Assembly (NCBI RefSeq): GCF_030848505.1 | Contig: NZ_JAVDDU010000002.1 | Coordinates: 310,001 to 374,000 of the forward strand | Direction of reading: 5' to 3' | Origin: Marinimicrobium hydrolyticum | GTDB lineage: Bacteria; Pseudomonadota; Gammaproteobacteria; Pseudomonadales; Cellvibrionaceae | DNA length: 64,000 bases | Shown: positions 33,943 to 42,941 of the stretch, one piece after another | Layout: each line of letters begins with the position of its first letter | Numbering within the stretch: position 1 is the first letter of the stretch | Notes under the pieces: generated by a model | What the model was told of the DNA's origin: nothing | The model's database searches: none | What the model saw: the letters and a program-made list of their open reading frames with translations, nothing else | Translations under genes and position numbers: made by a program

Positions 33943-35976
33943 TCATTCACGCAGCGTATTCAAAAAGTGCATATGCTTTTCGTATTGGTCTAGGACGTCA
34001 GCGATCAGCTGCTCCTTGCTCCACCCCATCACATCGTAATCCTGCCCGCCCTCTTTGAGGTAAACCTCGGCCCGGTAATAGCGCAAGCGCTCGCCGCGGG
34101 CACTGCGCGTGTCTCGCATGACAAACGACGGTGGCGTATACGGACGCGCGTGCACGGAATAGAAAAAGTCCAACTCGTCGCCGTGTGCCACTTCAAGCCA
34201 GACGCGGTCCTGATCGTCACTGACTACGACTGAGTTAATTTGTTGTTTCGACAGTTCGTCACACACGCTTTGCAATGCGGGTTTAACCACTGACGACAGG
34301 AACGCCAAAACTTCTTCTTTTCGAGGCTGCCGCACCATAAGTGCCAGACGCTTCTGCCACGATATGGGGCTTTGCACCGCACGGGGCGCCAGCATAGCCT
34401 CCCGTAAACTGGTGCGTTTGACCATTTCCAGACGCAATGCGCGCAGCAACCCCCAGCACATCAGCAGCATGATGATGGTGAACGGCAAGGCGCTGGAAAT
34501 GGTAGCGGTTTGCAGGGCTGCCAGACCACCGGCCAGTAACAGAGCGGCCGCAATCACGCCCTCGGTCACCGACCAGAAAATACGCTGCCAAACCGGCGAT
34601 TCGTCGTCCGTACCACCGGAAGTGAGCATATCCACTACCAGCGATCCGGAATCCGACGACGTAACGAAGAACGTAATCACCAGCAACGTAGCAATCGATG
34701 AGGCCACAACGGGGAAGGGCAACCGCTCAAAAAACTGAAATAAAGCCACCGAAGGATCGTCGGCAACAGCCTCTGCAAGTTGCACCATGCCCTGCGCCAG
34801 GATCATATGAATGGCGGTGTTGCCGTAAAACGTCATCCAAATAAAGGTGAAACCCACAGGCACTAAAAGCACACCGGTCACGAATTGGCGAATGGTCCGT
34901 CCACGGGATACACGGGCAATAAACATGCCCACAAACGGCGACCACGCAATCCACCAGCCCCAATAAAACAGGGTCCAACCTCCGATCCAGTCGCGGGGCT
35001 CGTACGCATATAGATTAAAAGTAGTATCCACAAGACTGGACAGGTAGTAACCCGTGTTCTGTACGAAGGTTTGCAACAAGTACAACGTAGGCCCCGTTAC
35101 CAGCACGAACACCAACAAAGTCACGCCCAATATCATATTCAGTTCCGACACGCGACGAATACCGCCGTCCAGCCCAAGCACTACAGACAAGGTGGCAAGC
35201 CCGGTAATACCGACAATCAAAAGAACCTGTATGCCCACACTGACAGGGACATCAAACAGGTAGTGGATGCCGGAGTTAATCTGCATAACCCCCAGCCCCA
35301 GAGATGTAGCCACACCAAACAAAGTACCCAACACCGCGAACGTATCTACGACGTGGCCAATGGGGCCGTAAATGCGTTCACCAATCAGCGGGTAAAGGGA
35401 GGAGCGAATAGTCAGGGGCAGATTGTGCCGATAGGCAAAGTAGGCTAAGGACAAAGCCACAACCGCGTAGATAGCCCAAGCGTGAACCCCCCAGTGAAAA
35501 AAGGTGATGCGCATGGCGTCTCGGGCCGCTGCTGCCGTGGCGGGATCCCCGATCGGCGGGCTCATCAAGTGCATTACTGGCTCGGCGACCCCGAAGAACA
35601 TCAGGCCGATGCCCATACCAGCGGAGAAGAGCATCGCGAACCAGGACAGATAGGTATAGTCGGGTTCGCTGTGATCCGGCCCCAGTTTGATACGCCCGTA
35701 ATCTGACAACGCCAGAAGAACCACAAAAATTAAAAAAAGGGCTACGGCGAGTACGTAGAACCATCCCGCTGTTTGTACCACCCAGCTTTGGATGGCAGAG
35801 AACACTTCCTCGGCCTGATCCGAAAACACAACCGCGAAAAGCACGAACAGTAACGAGAGAATTGACGAACTCAGAAATACCGGTGGGTTAATTTTAATCC
35901 ACGGCTTCCGGTTAGAAGTGGACTCGGGCTGGCCAGATGAGCCCTCGTCTTTGTGCGACTGCTCGGACATTTTCAT
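33943..35976 (-). CDS. BCCT-family choline/betaine transporter (BetT-like)
   Basis: 677-residue inner-membrane symporter, the same length as E. coli BetT, with about 12 hydrophobic segments. Family signatures: MGIGLMFFGVAEPVMHL in helix 3 and WTLFYWGWWIAWSPFVGMFIARVSRGRTIRQF. A hydrophilic C-terminal tail of about 140 residues corresponds to the regulatory tail of osmosensing BetT proteins. It takes up choline or glycine betaine, driven by Na+ or H+. It lies 33 bp downstream of a porin-like gene in the same direction, forming a two-gene uptake unit. Choline versus betaine specificity is not settled by sequence. Confidence 0.88.
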   Translation of the reverse strand: MKMSEQSHKDEGSSGQPESTSNRKPWIKINPPVFLSSSILSLLFVLFAVVFSDQAEEVFSAIQSWVVQTAGWFYVLAVALFLIFVVLLALSDYGRIKLGPDHSEPDYTYLSWFAMLFSAGMGIGLMFFGVAEPVMHLMSPPIGDPATAAAARDAMRITFFHWGVHAWAIYAVVALSLAYFAYRHNLPLTIRSSLYPLIGERIYGPIGHVVDTFAVLGTLFGVATSLGLGVMQINSGIHYLFDVPVSVGIQVLLIVGITGLATLSVVLGLDGGIRRVSELNMILGVTLLVFVLVTGPTLYLLQTFVQNTGYYLSSLVDTTFNLYAYEPRDWIGGWTLFYWGWWIAWSPFVGMFIARVSRGRTIRQFVTGVLLVPVGFTFIWMTFYGNTAIHMILAQGMVQLAEAVADDPSVALFQFFERLPFPVVASSIATLLVITFFVTSSDSGSLVVDMLTSGGTDDESPVWQRIFWSVTEGVIAAALLLAGGLAALQTATISSALPFTIIMLLMCWGLLRALRLEMVKRTSLREAMLAPRAVQSPISWQKRLALMVRQPRKEEVLAFLSSVVKPALQSVCDELSKQQINSVVVSDDQDRVWLEVAHGDELDFFYSVHARPYTPPSFVMRDTRSARGERLRYYRAEVYLKEGGQDYDVMGWSKEQLIADVLDQYEKHMHFLNTLRE

Positions 35977-36009
35977 GTTCTACCTCAACGTCCAGAAAGT
36001 GTTGGCTCT

Positions 36010-37104
36010 TCACAAGTAAAAATCTATCGTGACATAAACCGCTTCAAAGTCCCCTTCCGCTACGCGGCCATCCCGATCCAGATCGCCGCTTTGAGACAAA
36101 AACTCGAGATAAATCCAACCCGGTCCATAGTTGTACTTCAAGCCCGGCACATGCGCCGTCACTTTACTGGGCTGGGAGTCATCTGTGTTTGGAAAGGCGG
36201 CGGTCCAGTCCCAATAAAAAGACCAGGGGCCCAGATCGTAGCCGATCTCCGTAGCCAAACGCTGGTTGCGAATTTTTTCCGGTAATTGTGCTTCCTGACG
36301 ATACAGCGGGGGTAGCTCTCTTTCCGTGGTGATAAAGGATGCCTTGACGTAGAAATTGTCGAACGTCCCCTGATAGTACACTATCGCCGCCTCATGATTC
36401 CCGTCCACCTCATCACTACCCAAGTCGGTGAGATCCTGCAAACCACCGGCCTGTGCCGCTAAACCGATAGAGTGAGCGTCTGACAGGTGATAACTCAGGT
36501 TGCCAACCCAGGTGCGCACTTTGCGGAATGTGGTGGAGCTGCCCCAGTGTGCATTGTCGTCGACGGTATCCGTACTTCGTCCACCCCAGTCGTCGGCGAG
36601 AAAAAAAGCGGCGTCGTAATCCCAGCGCGCTGTTCGACGGGAAAGCTTGATACCCACATCGGTATGATCCCCGAAACCGCCGAGGAGTATGTCTCCGGGC
36701 CAAAAATTAACTGTGTTCCACCCGAAGGGCACCCGAGTTTGTCCAACTCTTAAAGTGTGGTACTCGGTCAGCTCCCAGCCAACCCAAGCGGTTTTGAAGG
36801 CGAAATTGTTGCCAGTGGAGTTGTTGTTTGGGTCGGTGAAGCTGCCGGGTCCAATACGCAGCTCACTCTCATACAGCCAACTTCTGTCGCCTTCTGGCGC
36901 TCGGCCACTGGCATAGAGAATCATGGCTTCGTCGCGTATCTGCCCCCAGGTTTCGCGACTGGCGGAGTCGTCAGGCAAATAACGATAGTTCGCCCAGAAA
37001 CCGAGGGTAAAATTTGTTTCCGCGCGCGCGCAGGATACCACGAGAAAGAAACACAACAGCAAGGACTGCAGGACTTTTGTTTGCAGACGTGTAGTGGTCT
37101 TCAT
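36010..37104 (-). CDS. Outer-membrane porin-like beta-barrel protein
   Basis: 364-residue exported protein. Signal peptide 1-28 (LLLCFFLVVSCARAE). The rest alternates aromatic strand ends as in a barrel (FTLGFWANYRYL at the start, YVTIDFYL at the end). It loosely resembles OprO/OprP-type porins in the run GWNTVNFWPGDILLGG...DVGIKLSRR. The ATG at 37104 is preceded by AAGGAGTGACG, better than the upstream in-frame start at 37185. It is followed at 33 bp by the BetT-like transporter, so it may let choline or betaine cross the outer membrane (inference). Confidence 0.7.
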   Translation of the reverse strand: MKTTTRLQTKVLQSLLLCFFLVVSCARAETNFTLGFWANYRYLPDDSASRETWGQIRDEAMILYASGRAPEGDRSWLYESELRIGPGSFTDPNNNSTGNNFAFKTAWVGWELTEYHTLRVGQTRVPFGWNTVNFWPGDILLGGFGDHTDVGIKLSRRTARWDYDAAFFLADDWGGRSTDTVDDNAHWGSSTTFRKVRTWVGNLSYHLSDAHSIGLAAQAGGLQDLTDLGSDEVDGNHEAAIVYYQGTFDNFYVKASFITTERELPPLYRQEAQLPEKIRNQRLATEIGYDLGPWSFYWDWTAAFPNTDDSQPSKVTAHVPGLKYNYGPGWIYLEFLSQSGDLDRDGRVAEGDFEAVYVTIDFYL

Positions 37105-37226
37105 CGTCACTCCTTGTCCGTCAACGGTAAAGCCAGGCAACTCGACTTTACAGCGCGCAGAGGCCAGCTCCTCAGAGTGAATCAAGAGCCCATTAAAAAC
37201 ACTTCGTCACATGTGGCTGACGTGAA

Positions 37227-38600
37227 CTAACCGATCGCGTCCAGTGCTTCGGAAAGGTTTTTAACCGCCACGACTTCCAGCCCTGGGTGCTTTTCCCGGG
37301 GCGCGTTGCCTTTCGGCACTATAGCGCGTTTGAACCCATGCTTAAACGCCTCGCGTAAGCGCTCTTGACCGCTGGGCACGGGGCGAATCTCGCCGGACAA
37401 CCCCACCTCTCCAAATACCATTAAATCTTCCGGCAAGGGCCGGTCGCGAAAACTTGACACTATGGCCAATAGCAGAGCCAGGTCAGCGCTGGTTTCCATC
37501 ACGCGCACACCCCCAACCACGTTCACGAACACGTCCTGATCGCCCACCATAACGCCACCGTGGCGATGCAAAACAGCCAGCAACATGGACAAGCGATTTT
37601 GATCCAAACCGACCGCTACCCGCCGGGGGTTACCCAAATGACTGTCATCCACCAGCGCCTGTAACTCTACCAAAAGCGGGCGGGTGCCCTCCCACATGAC
37701 CATCACCACAGAACCCGAAGCGACGTCTTCAGCGCGCTGCAAAAAAATCGCCGAGGGGTTGCTGACTTCTTTCATGCCCTGCTCAGTCATGGCGAACACG
37801 CCCAATTCATTGACGGCGCCAAAACGGTTTTTGTGACCGCGCAAGGTGCGAAAACGGGAATCGTTGTCTCCCTCCAAAAGTACGGAACAATCGATCATGT
37901 GTTCCAAAACTTTGGGGCCGGCCAGAGAACCGTCTTTGGTGACGTGGCCCACCAAAATCACTACCGTTCCGGTTTGCTTGGCAAAGCGAGTGAGGTAAGC
38001 GGCGCTCTCACGCACCTGAGAAACCGAGCCGGGCGCGGACTGAATGTCGTTCAGATGCATGACTTGTATAGAGTCGACCACCATCACTTTGGGACCGACG
38101 GTTTGCGCCGCCGCACACACGGCCTCAACGCTGGTTTCGCTAAGCATTTGCAACTTATCGGTGGGCAACTCCAAACGCTTGGCACGCATGGCCACTTGCT
38201 GCAAGGACTCCTCCCCGGTTACGTAAAGCGCGCTCATGCGTTGCGCTAACTTGCACAGTGTTTGCAACAGCAGCGTGCTTTTCCCCGCGCCCGGACTGCC
38301 GCCGATCAGCACCACTGAGCCGGGCACAAAACCACCCCCCAGCACCCGGTCAAATTCCCCGGCGCCGCTGCCAAAGCGGGGCAAATCGCCCAGGCTGATG
38401 TCCGCAAGCGCCTGTACCGGGTTGCCTCCCGCACCTCCCGCATAACCTTCAAACTTGGCAGAACGGTTGCTGGCCGTGGGCCCCAGACGAACCTCCACGA
38501 CACTGTTCCAGGTACCGCACTCGCTGCACTGACCCTGCCACTTGCTGTAGTCGGCGCCGCATTCATTGCACACATAGGCGGTTTTGGATTTGCTGGCCAC
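37227..38600 (-). CDS. radA: DNA repair protein RadA (Sms)
   Basis: 457-residue RecA-related branch-migration ATPase in recombinational repair. N-terminal zinc finger C-x2-C...C-x2-C (YVCNECGADYSKWQGQCSECGTW), RecA-like domain with Walker A GGSPGAGKSTLL, the RadA-specific KNRFG motif (HKNRFGAVNELG), and a C-terminal Lon-like pseudo-protease domain. GTG start with AGGGG ribosome-binding site. Monocistronic; divergent from the MATE gene. Confidence 0.95.
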   Translation of the reverse strand: MASKSKTAYVCNECGADYSKWQGQCSECGTWNSVVEVRLGPTASNRSAKFEGYAGGAGGNPVQALADISLGDLPRFGSGAGEFDRVLGGGFVPGSVVLIGGSPGAGKSTLLLQTLCKLAQRMSALYVTGEESLQQVAMRAKRLELPTDKLQMLSETSVEAVCAAAQTVGPKVMVVDSIQVMHLNDIQSAPGSVSQVRESAAYLTRFAKQTGTVVILVGHVTKDGSLAGPKVLEHMIDCSVLLEGDNDSRFRTLRGHKNRFGAVNELGVFAMTEQGMKEVSNPSAIFLQRAEDVASGSVVMVMWEGTRPLLVELQALVDDSHLGNPRRVAVGLDQNRLSMLLAVLHRHGGVMVGDQDVFVNVVGGVRVMETSADLALLLAIVSSFRDRPLPEDLMVFGEVGLSGEIRPVPSGQERLREAFKHGFKRAIVPKGNAPREKHPGLEVVAVKNLSEALDAIG

Positions 38601-38746
38601 GGACGTTCCCCTGCTAAACCGGCCGTGAATCGGCCCGAAGTATGGCTATTGTGGCGCCAGTACAGCGAAGGTCAAGCACACGCCCCAAAGGCAGCACAAA
38701 CTTCGGTATAGTGAGGCCCCGAAATTTCCGGATTGGCTCCGCACTC

Positions 38747-40141
38747 ATGGATCAGACCCACCAGCCCCCACCGCCCGCCGTACCCGGTCGTACCGCCCGG
38801 GTACTCAGCGAGTGGAAAACACTGGCCGTGCTGGGCGGCCCCATTCTGGTGGCGCAACTGGCGCAGACCGCCAATGCCGTGATCGACACCATTATGGCGG
38901 GCCACTACAGCGCCGAGGACTTGGCGGCTGTGGGCATTGGTTCCAGCCTGTGGATGCCCCTGCTGTTATTTTTCTTCGGTGTTTTGAGCGCACTGCAACC
39001 GACGATCTCCGGGCAACTGGGCGCCGGTCGGTTGGGTCGGGTTATGCCCACCACCTGGCAGGGTCTTTATATCGCGGCGGTGTCTGCGGTGCTGATGATA
39101 CTGCTGCTGATCAACGTGGAGCCGGTGTTGCGGTTGCTTCGACTTGACGCGAGCACTGCTCAAATCGTGCAAGGTTATCTGCGCGCTTTTTCCTGGGGCG
39201 TACCTGCCCTATTGTTGATTGCGGCCCTGCGCGGATTGACTGACGGGCTCGGCCATACGCGCGTGATTATGGTGTTTTCCCTATTTGGTGCCCTGCTCAA
39301 CTTACCCCTGAATTACATTTTTATTTACGGCAAGTTGGGTCTGCCCGCCATGGGCGGTGTGGGCTGCGGTTGGGCCACGGCGCTCTCCAACAGCATCGCC
39401 GCTTTGGCTCTGCTGCTGTACCTGTACGGCAGCCGCCACTACCAACGCTTCCACCTGCTGGCTCACTGGTCGGCACCGCGCTGGCGGGACATTGTCTCCC
39501 TGCTGCGTTTGGGGCTCCCCATTGGGGCGACGATTTTCGTGGAAGTCAGTATGTTCGCGGTGATCGCCCTGTTTCTGGCACCTTTGGGTGCGCAGGTGGT
39601 GGCCGCACATCAAATTGTTCTGAACGTGGTTTCACTGTTTTTTATGCTGCCACTCAGTTTGGGCATGGCCCTGACGCTGCGAGTGAGTTTTTTGCTGGGT
39701 TCCGGAGCACCCAGCGACGCTCGTCTGGTGGCGCGCAGCTCATTGCTTTTGGGGCTGGCTGTGGCCGTCACCTACGTACCGTTGATTCTTTGGGGCCGAG
39801 GCTTGATTACCGCTTTGTACACCAACGACCCGGGTGTGCAGCAGATCGCTGAGCACTTGTTGGTATTCGCCGCCATCTTTCAGTTGGCGGATATTCTGCA
39901 GGTTACCGCGATCAGCGCTTTGCGCGGCTATCGGGATACGCGCATGCCACTGGGCATTATGCTGCTGTCTTTTTGGGGCCTGTGCCTGCCTCTGGGCTAT
40001 GTACTGACCTTTACCGACTGGCTGGTGCCAGCCCTGGGCGCCTCGGGGTTTTGGTTGGCTTTGATCGTCGGACTGAGCTGTGCCTGCGTCTTGTTGACCC
40101 TGCGCCTGTGGCGCTTCCGGGAGCTCCCACAGCCGGTATAA
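38747..40141 (+). CDS. MATE-family multidrug/cation efflux pump (NorM-like)
   Basis: 464 residues with about 12 membrane helices in two MATE bundles. Recognisable N-terminus: LAVLGGPILVAQLAQTANAVIDTIMAGHYSAEDLAAVGIGSSLW, typical of NorM/MdtK-type exporters that expel cationic drugs against Na+ or H+. The ATG at 38747 was chosen; the frame extends to 38642, but that part is not conserved-looking and would overlap the radA promoter region. Confidence 0.9.
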   Translation: MDQTHQPPPPAVPGRTARVLSEWKTLAVLGGPILVAQLAQTANAVIDTIMAGHYSAEDLAAVGIGSSLWMPLLLFFFGVLSALQPTISGQLGAGRLGRVMPTTWQGLYIAAVSAVLMILLLINVEPVLRLLRLDASTAQIVQGYLRAFSWGVPALLLIAALRGLTDGLGHTRVIMVFSLFGALLNLPLNYIFIYGKLGLPAMGGVGCGWATALSNSIAALALLLYLYGSRHYQRFHLLAHWSAPRWRDIVSLLRLGLPIGATIFVEVSMFAVIALFLAPLGAQVVAAHQIVLNVVSLFFMLPLSLGMALTLRVSFLLGSGAPSDARLVARSSLLLGLAVAVTYVPLILWGRGLITALYTNDPGVQQIAEHLLVFAAIFQLADILQVTAISALRGYRDTRMPLGIMLLSFWGLCLPLGYVLTFTDWLVPALGASGFWLALIVGLSCACVLLTLRLWRFRELPQPV

Positions 40142-40301
40142 AAAGTGCTAGTATCCAACGGACGATCCACACGCAGCCATCCCAATGAGACACCTGGCAC
40201 CGGGATCAACATACTCTAAGAATGATACAAGGCGTGCCCGCCTCGCCGCGGGGCTGCTACGCAGTGAGCCGTTGATAACTTGATAAAGCTGGGAGCTCCC
40301 T

Positions 40302-41882
40302 ATGTTCAAACCGACACTGCTGCCCTCGGCACTGCGACCTCTGGCGGCCGTGGCGACAGCGCTGTGGCTCATGCTAGCTGCGAGCGCGGTGACGGCGCAG
40401 GAAACCATTGAGCGCCTGGCTCCGCCCTTCCCCATGGAGCAACTAACCCGGCCCACGATTCCAGAAAAGAGCTTCAATATCCGTGATTACGGCGCTCGGG
40501 AAATGGACGGGCAAGACGGCCCCATGATCACCGAACCGGTGCGCCGGGCCATCCAAGCCGCCGTCGAAGCCGGTGGCGGCAAGGTGGTCATTCCCGCTGG
40601 TAATTGGCTCAGCGGCCCCATTCACTTAAAAAGTAATATCAACCTGCACCTGGAGCGGAACGCCGAGGTCTTCTTCAGTACCGACCGGGAACTTTACCTG
40701 CCCGTGGTCCATCAGCGCCACGAAGGTGTCGAGGCCTACAACTACTCTCCAATGATTTACGCCGCTCATGTGGAAAACGTCGCGATCACCGGGCAAGGCA
40801 CTCTGAACGGTCAAGGTGAACCTTGGTGGGACTGGTTTGAAAAACACGGCGCGCCCCCCCGCGTGCTCGCCAGCCAGTTTCCGCTATCCCAGCGCATTTT
40901 TGGCAAAGGCTCCGGCATGGAAGGCATGCGGCCCAGCTTTGTGGTGTTTTGGAAATCAGAGAACATTCTGGTGGAGGGCGTTAGATTAGTCGACGGCCCC
41001 ATGTGGAACCTGCACTTGGTGTACAGCGAAAACATTATCGTGCGCCGAACCCGAATCGAAAGTATGAAAGCCCCCAACGGCGACGGCATCGTCGTGGATT
41101 CGTCCCGGAATGTATTGATTGAGCACAACGACATACAGACAGATTCCGACGCCATTGTCTTGAAGTCGGGTCTAAATGAAGACGGACTGAATATCAATAT
41201 TCCCACAGAGAACGTCGTGATCCGGCACTTCTCCGCCCGCAATGTGCGCAACACTGGCGTGGCGTTTGGCAGCGAAACCTCCGGCGGCATTCGCAACGTT
41301 TATGTTCACAACGGCTTGTTCGATGGCATCGGCCGCGGTATCGGTTTTCGCACTGAGCGCGGTCGAGGCAATGTGGTAGAAAATATTTGGGTACGCGATA
41401 TCACTATGCGCAATCTCACCTACGAAGGGGTGAGTATCAACACGTTCTTTACCGGCCGCTCGGCCACCGGCCCCGCGCCTTTGGTACGCAATATACGCCT
41501 GAGAAGTATCAGCATTGATCGCAGCCCCACCGCCATTAACCTGACCGGCTTGCCGGAAAAATGGCTGGAAAACATTACCTTGGAGAACGTGAAAATCACC
41601 AACGCGGAGATGGCCGTCCAAGTCACCCGGGTAAAAAACCTGGTGCTCAAAGACGTATCCGTACGATCCCAATCGCTGGCCATGCAGGTAATGGATACTT
41701 ATGAGCTCCGACTGGAGCGTGTTTCACTACAAGATCGCGTGCCCGGCGGCCCTCTGCGCCTGGAAGGCCGCTACACCGGCGCTGTTTTTATTGACGATAG
41801 CCTGGAGATTGACGACATTCAGTTTGGCCGCGATGTGTCGCGCGAGGTGGTCAACCCTGAATCAACCCGCCAAGCCTGGTAA
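40302..41882 (+). CDS. Glycoside hydrolase family 28 (polygalacturonase-like) enzyme
   Basis: 526 residues, exported: signal peptide about 1-33 (AASAVTAQ). The parallel beta-helix fold of GH28 follows (AVEAGGGKVVIPAGNWLSGPIHLKSNINLHLE). Family motifs: NGDG with Asp261, then DSDAIVLKSG (residues 281-290), where the usual paired aspartates are replaced by Ser282-Asp283. The GHG position reads GSETSGG (Ser324) and the RIK region is FRTERGRG. The GSE form occurs in bacterial exo-acting GH28 enzymes as far as I recall; the Ser282 replacement is less usual. It is therefore an exo-polygalacturonase, a relative with other specificity, or of reduced activity. Solitary gene. Confidence 0.82.
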   Translation: MFKPTLLPSALRPLAAVATALWLMLAASAVTAQETIERLAPPFPMEQLTRPTIPEKSFNIRDYGAREMDGQDGPMITEPVRRAIQAAVEAGGGKVVIPAGNWLSGPIHLKSNINLHLERNAEVFFSTDRELYLPVVHQRHEGVEAYNYSPMIYAAHVENVAITGQGTLNGQGEPWWDWFEKHGAPPRVLASQFPLSQRIFGKGSGMEGMRPSFVVFWKSENILVEGVRLVDGPMWNLHLVYSENIIVRRTRIESMKAPNGDGIVVDSSRNVLIEHNDIQTDSDAIVLKSGLNEDGLNINIPTENVVIRHFSARNVRNTGVAFGSETSGGIRNVYVHNGLFDGIGRGIGFRTERGRGNVVENIWVRDITMRNLTYEGVSINTFFTGRSATGPAPLVRNIRLRSISIDRSPTAINLTGLPEKWLENITLENVKITNAEMAVQVTRVKNLVLKDVSVRSQSLAMQVMDTYELRLERVSLQDRVPGGPLRLEGRYTGAVFIDDSLEIDDIQFGRDVSREVVNPESTRQAW

Positions 41883-41965
41883 GCGCGGGCCCGCAATCCT
41901 CACTATAATTACGATCACGGCAACCGGCGCCAGCACAGGGAAGGTAATCGCCTGGTCGGAGGCCG

Positions 41966-42766
41966 CTAATTCCCCAACCCAAAAAACGCCCGTGAGGTTC
42001 TGACGGTGTGCTCCGCCAGAACCTCCACAGATTCTCCGCGACACTCAGCCAGAGCTTCCAGCACTACCGGCAACAGCGCCGGTTCATTGCGATTGTTTTT
42101 GGGCTTTTGCGTCAGATTTTTAGGGGTTAGATAAGGCGCGTCGGTTTCGATCATCAATCGATCAACCGGTATGTCGCGCACCTGAACCCGCAGATCAGCA
42201 CCGCGTTTGGGGTCACACAACCAACCGGTGATACCGATATGGCAGTCCAGCTCCAAATACTCCCGCAGCTCATTAGTGGCTCCGGTAAAGCAGTGCACGA
42301 CCGCGCCTTTCAGTTGTGAGCGATATTTTTTCAGCAGCGCTAAAAACGCCGCGTGGGCATCGCGCTGATGCAAGAACACCGGCTTTTGCAGTTCAACCGC
42401 CAACTGCAGCTGCGCCTCAAAACAGGTAAGCTGCTGATCACGGGGCGAAAAATCCCGGTTAAAATCCAGCCCACACTCCCCCACGGCCACCACCTCTGGC
42501 TCGCTGAGCAGCTCCGCCAGCCGATCAGCGGATTCCGAGTGCCAGTGCCGCGCGTCATGAGGATGAACCCCCGCCGTGGCGCTCATAAAGCCGGGGTGTT
42601 GTTGCGCCAGTTGCAGCGCGTCCCGGCTCGCGTTCTCTGACGTGCCTGTAATCACTATGTGCGCCACTCCAGCCTCACGGGCTCTGGCCATTACCTCGTC
42701 CAAATCGGTCGCAAAGCGGCGGTTGGTTAAATTTGCACCGATATCGATTAACGGAATGGCAGACAT
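41966..42766 (-). CDS. tatD: TatD family metal-dependent DNase
   Basis: 266-residue TIM-barrel hydrolase. N-terminal IDIGANLTNRRF, AGVHPHD, GECGLDF, HQRDAHAAF, CHCFTGA-like (VHCFTGATNELREYLE), and METDAPYL carry the metal ligands of the amidohydrolase-type DNases. TatD itself (not YcfH or YjjV) is indicated by the opening and overall length (260 in E. coli). It acts in DNA repair and fragmentation. GAGGTAATTC ribosome-binding site before the ATG. Confidence 0.9.
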   Translation of the reverse strand: MSAIPLIDIGANLTNRRFATDLDEVMARAREAGVAHIVITGTSENASRDALQLAQQHPGFMSATAGVHPHDARHWHSESADRLAELLSEPEVVAVGECGLDFNRDFSPRDQQLTCFEAQLQLAVELQKPVFLHQRDAHAAFLALLKKYRSQLKGAVVHCFTGATNELREYLELDCHIGITGWLCDPKRGADLRVQVRDIPVDRLMIETDAPYLTPKNLTQKPKNNRNEPALLPVVLEALAECRGESVEVLAEHTVRTSRAFFGLGN

Positions 42767-42941
42767 GAATTACCTCATAAGCCTCTGATTTGAAAAAGGA
42801 AGCACTTCCCTGGGGGACGCCGAAGCCAAGTTCTGCGGCATTCGGTCGTATCCCCGGCTCTCAGAAAAGTACTACAATAGTCGTATTAGGCGCCAAACGG
42901 GCATGACGCCATCCTAACAAAAAACCGTTGTTGAGAGCCCT

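Noticed and set aside
42805-42830. Resemblance of TTCCCTGGGGGACGCC upstream of the second GGDEF-EAL gene to the core of the palindromic elements
   Set aside because: Only the TCCCTGGGG part matches; the CGTAAACCC half and the flanking stems are absent, so it is probably chance.
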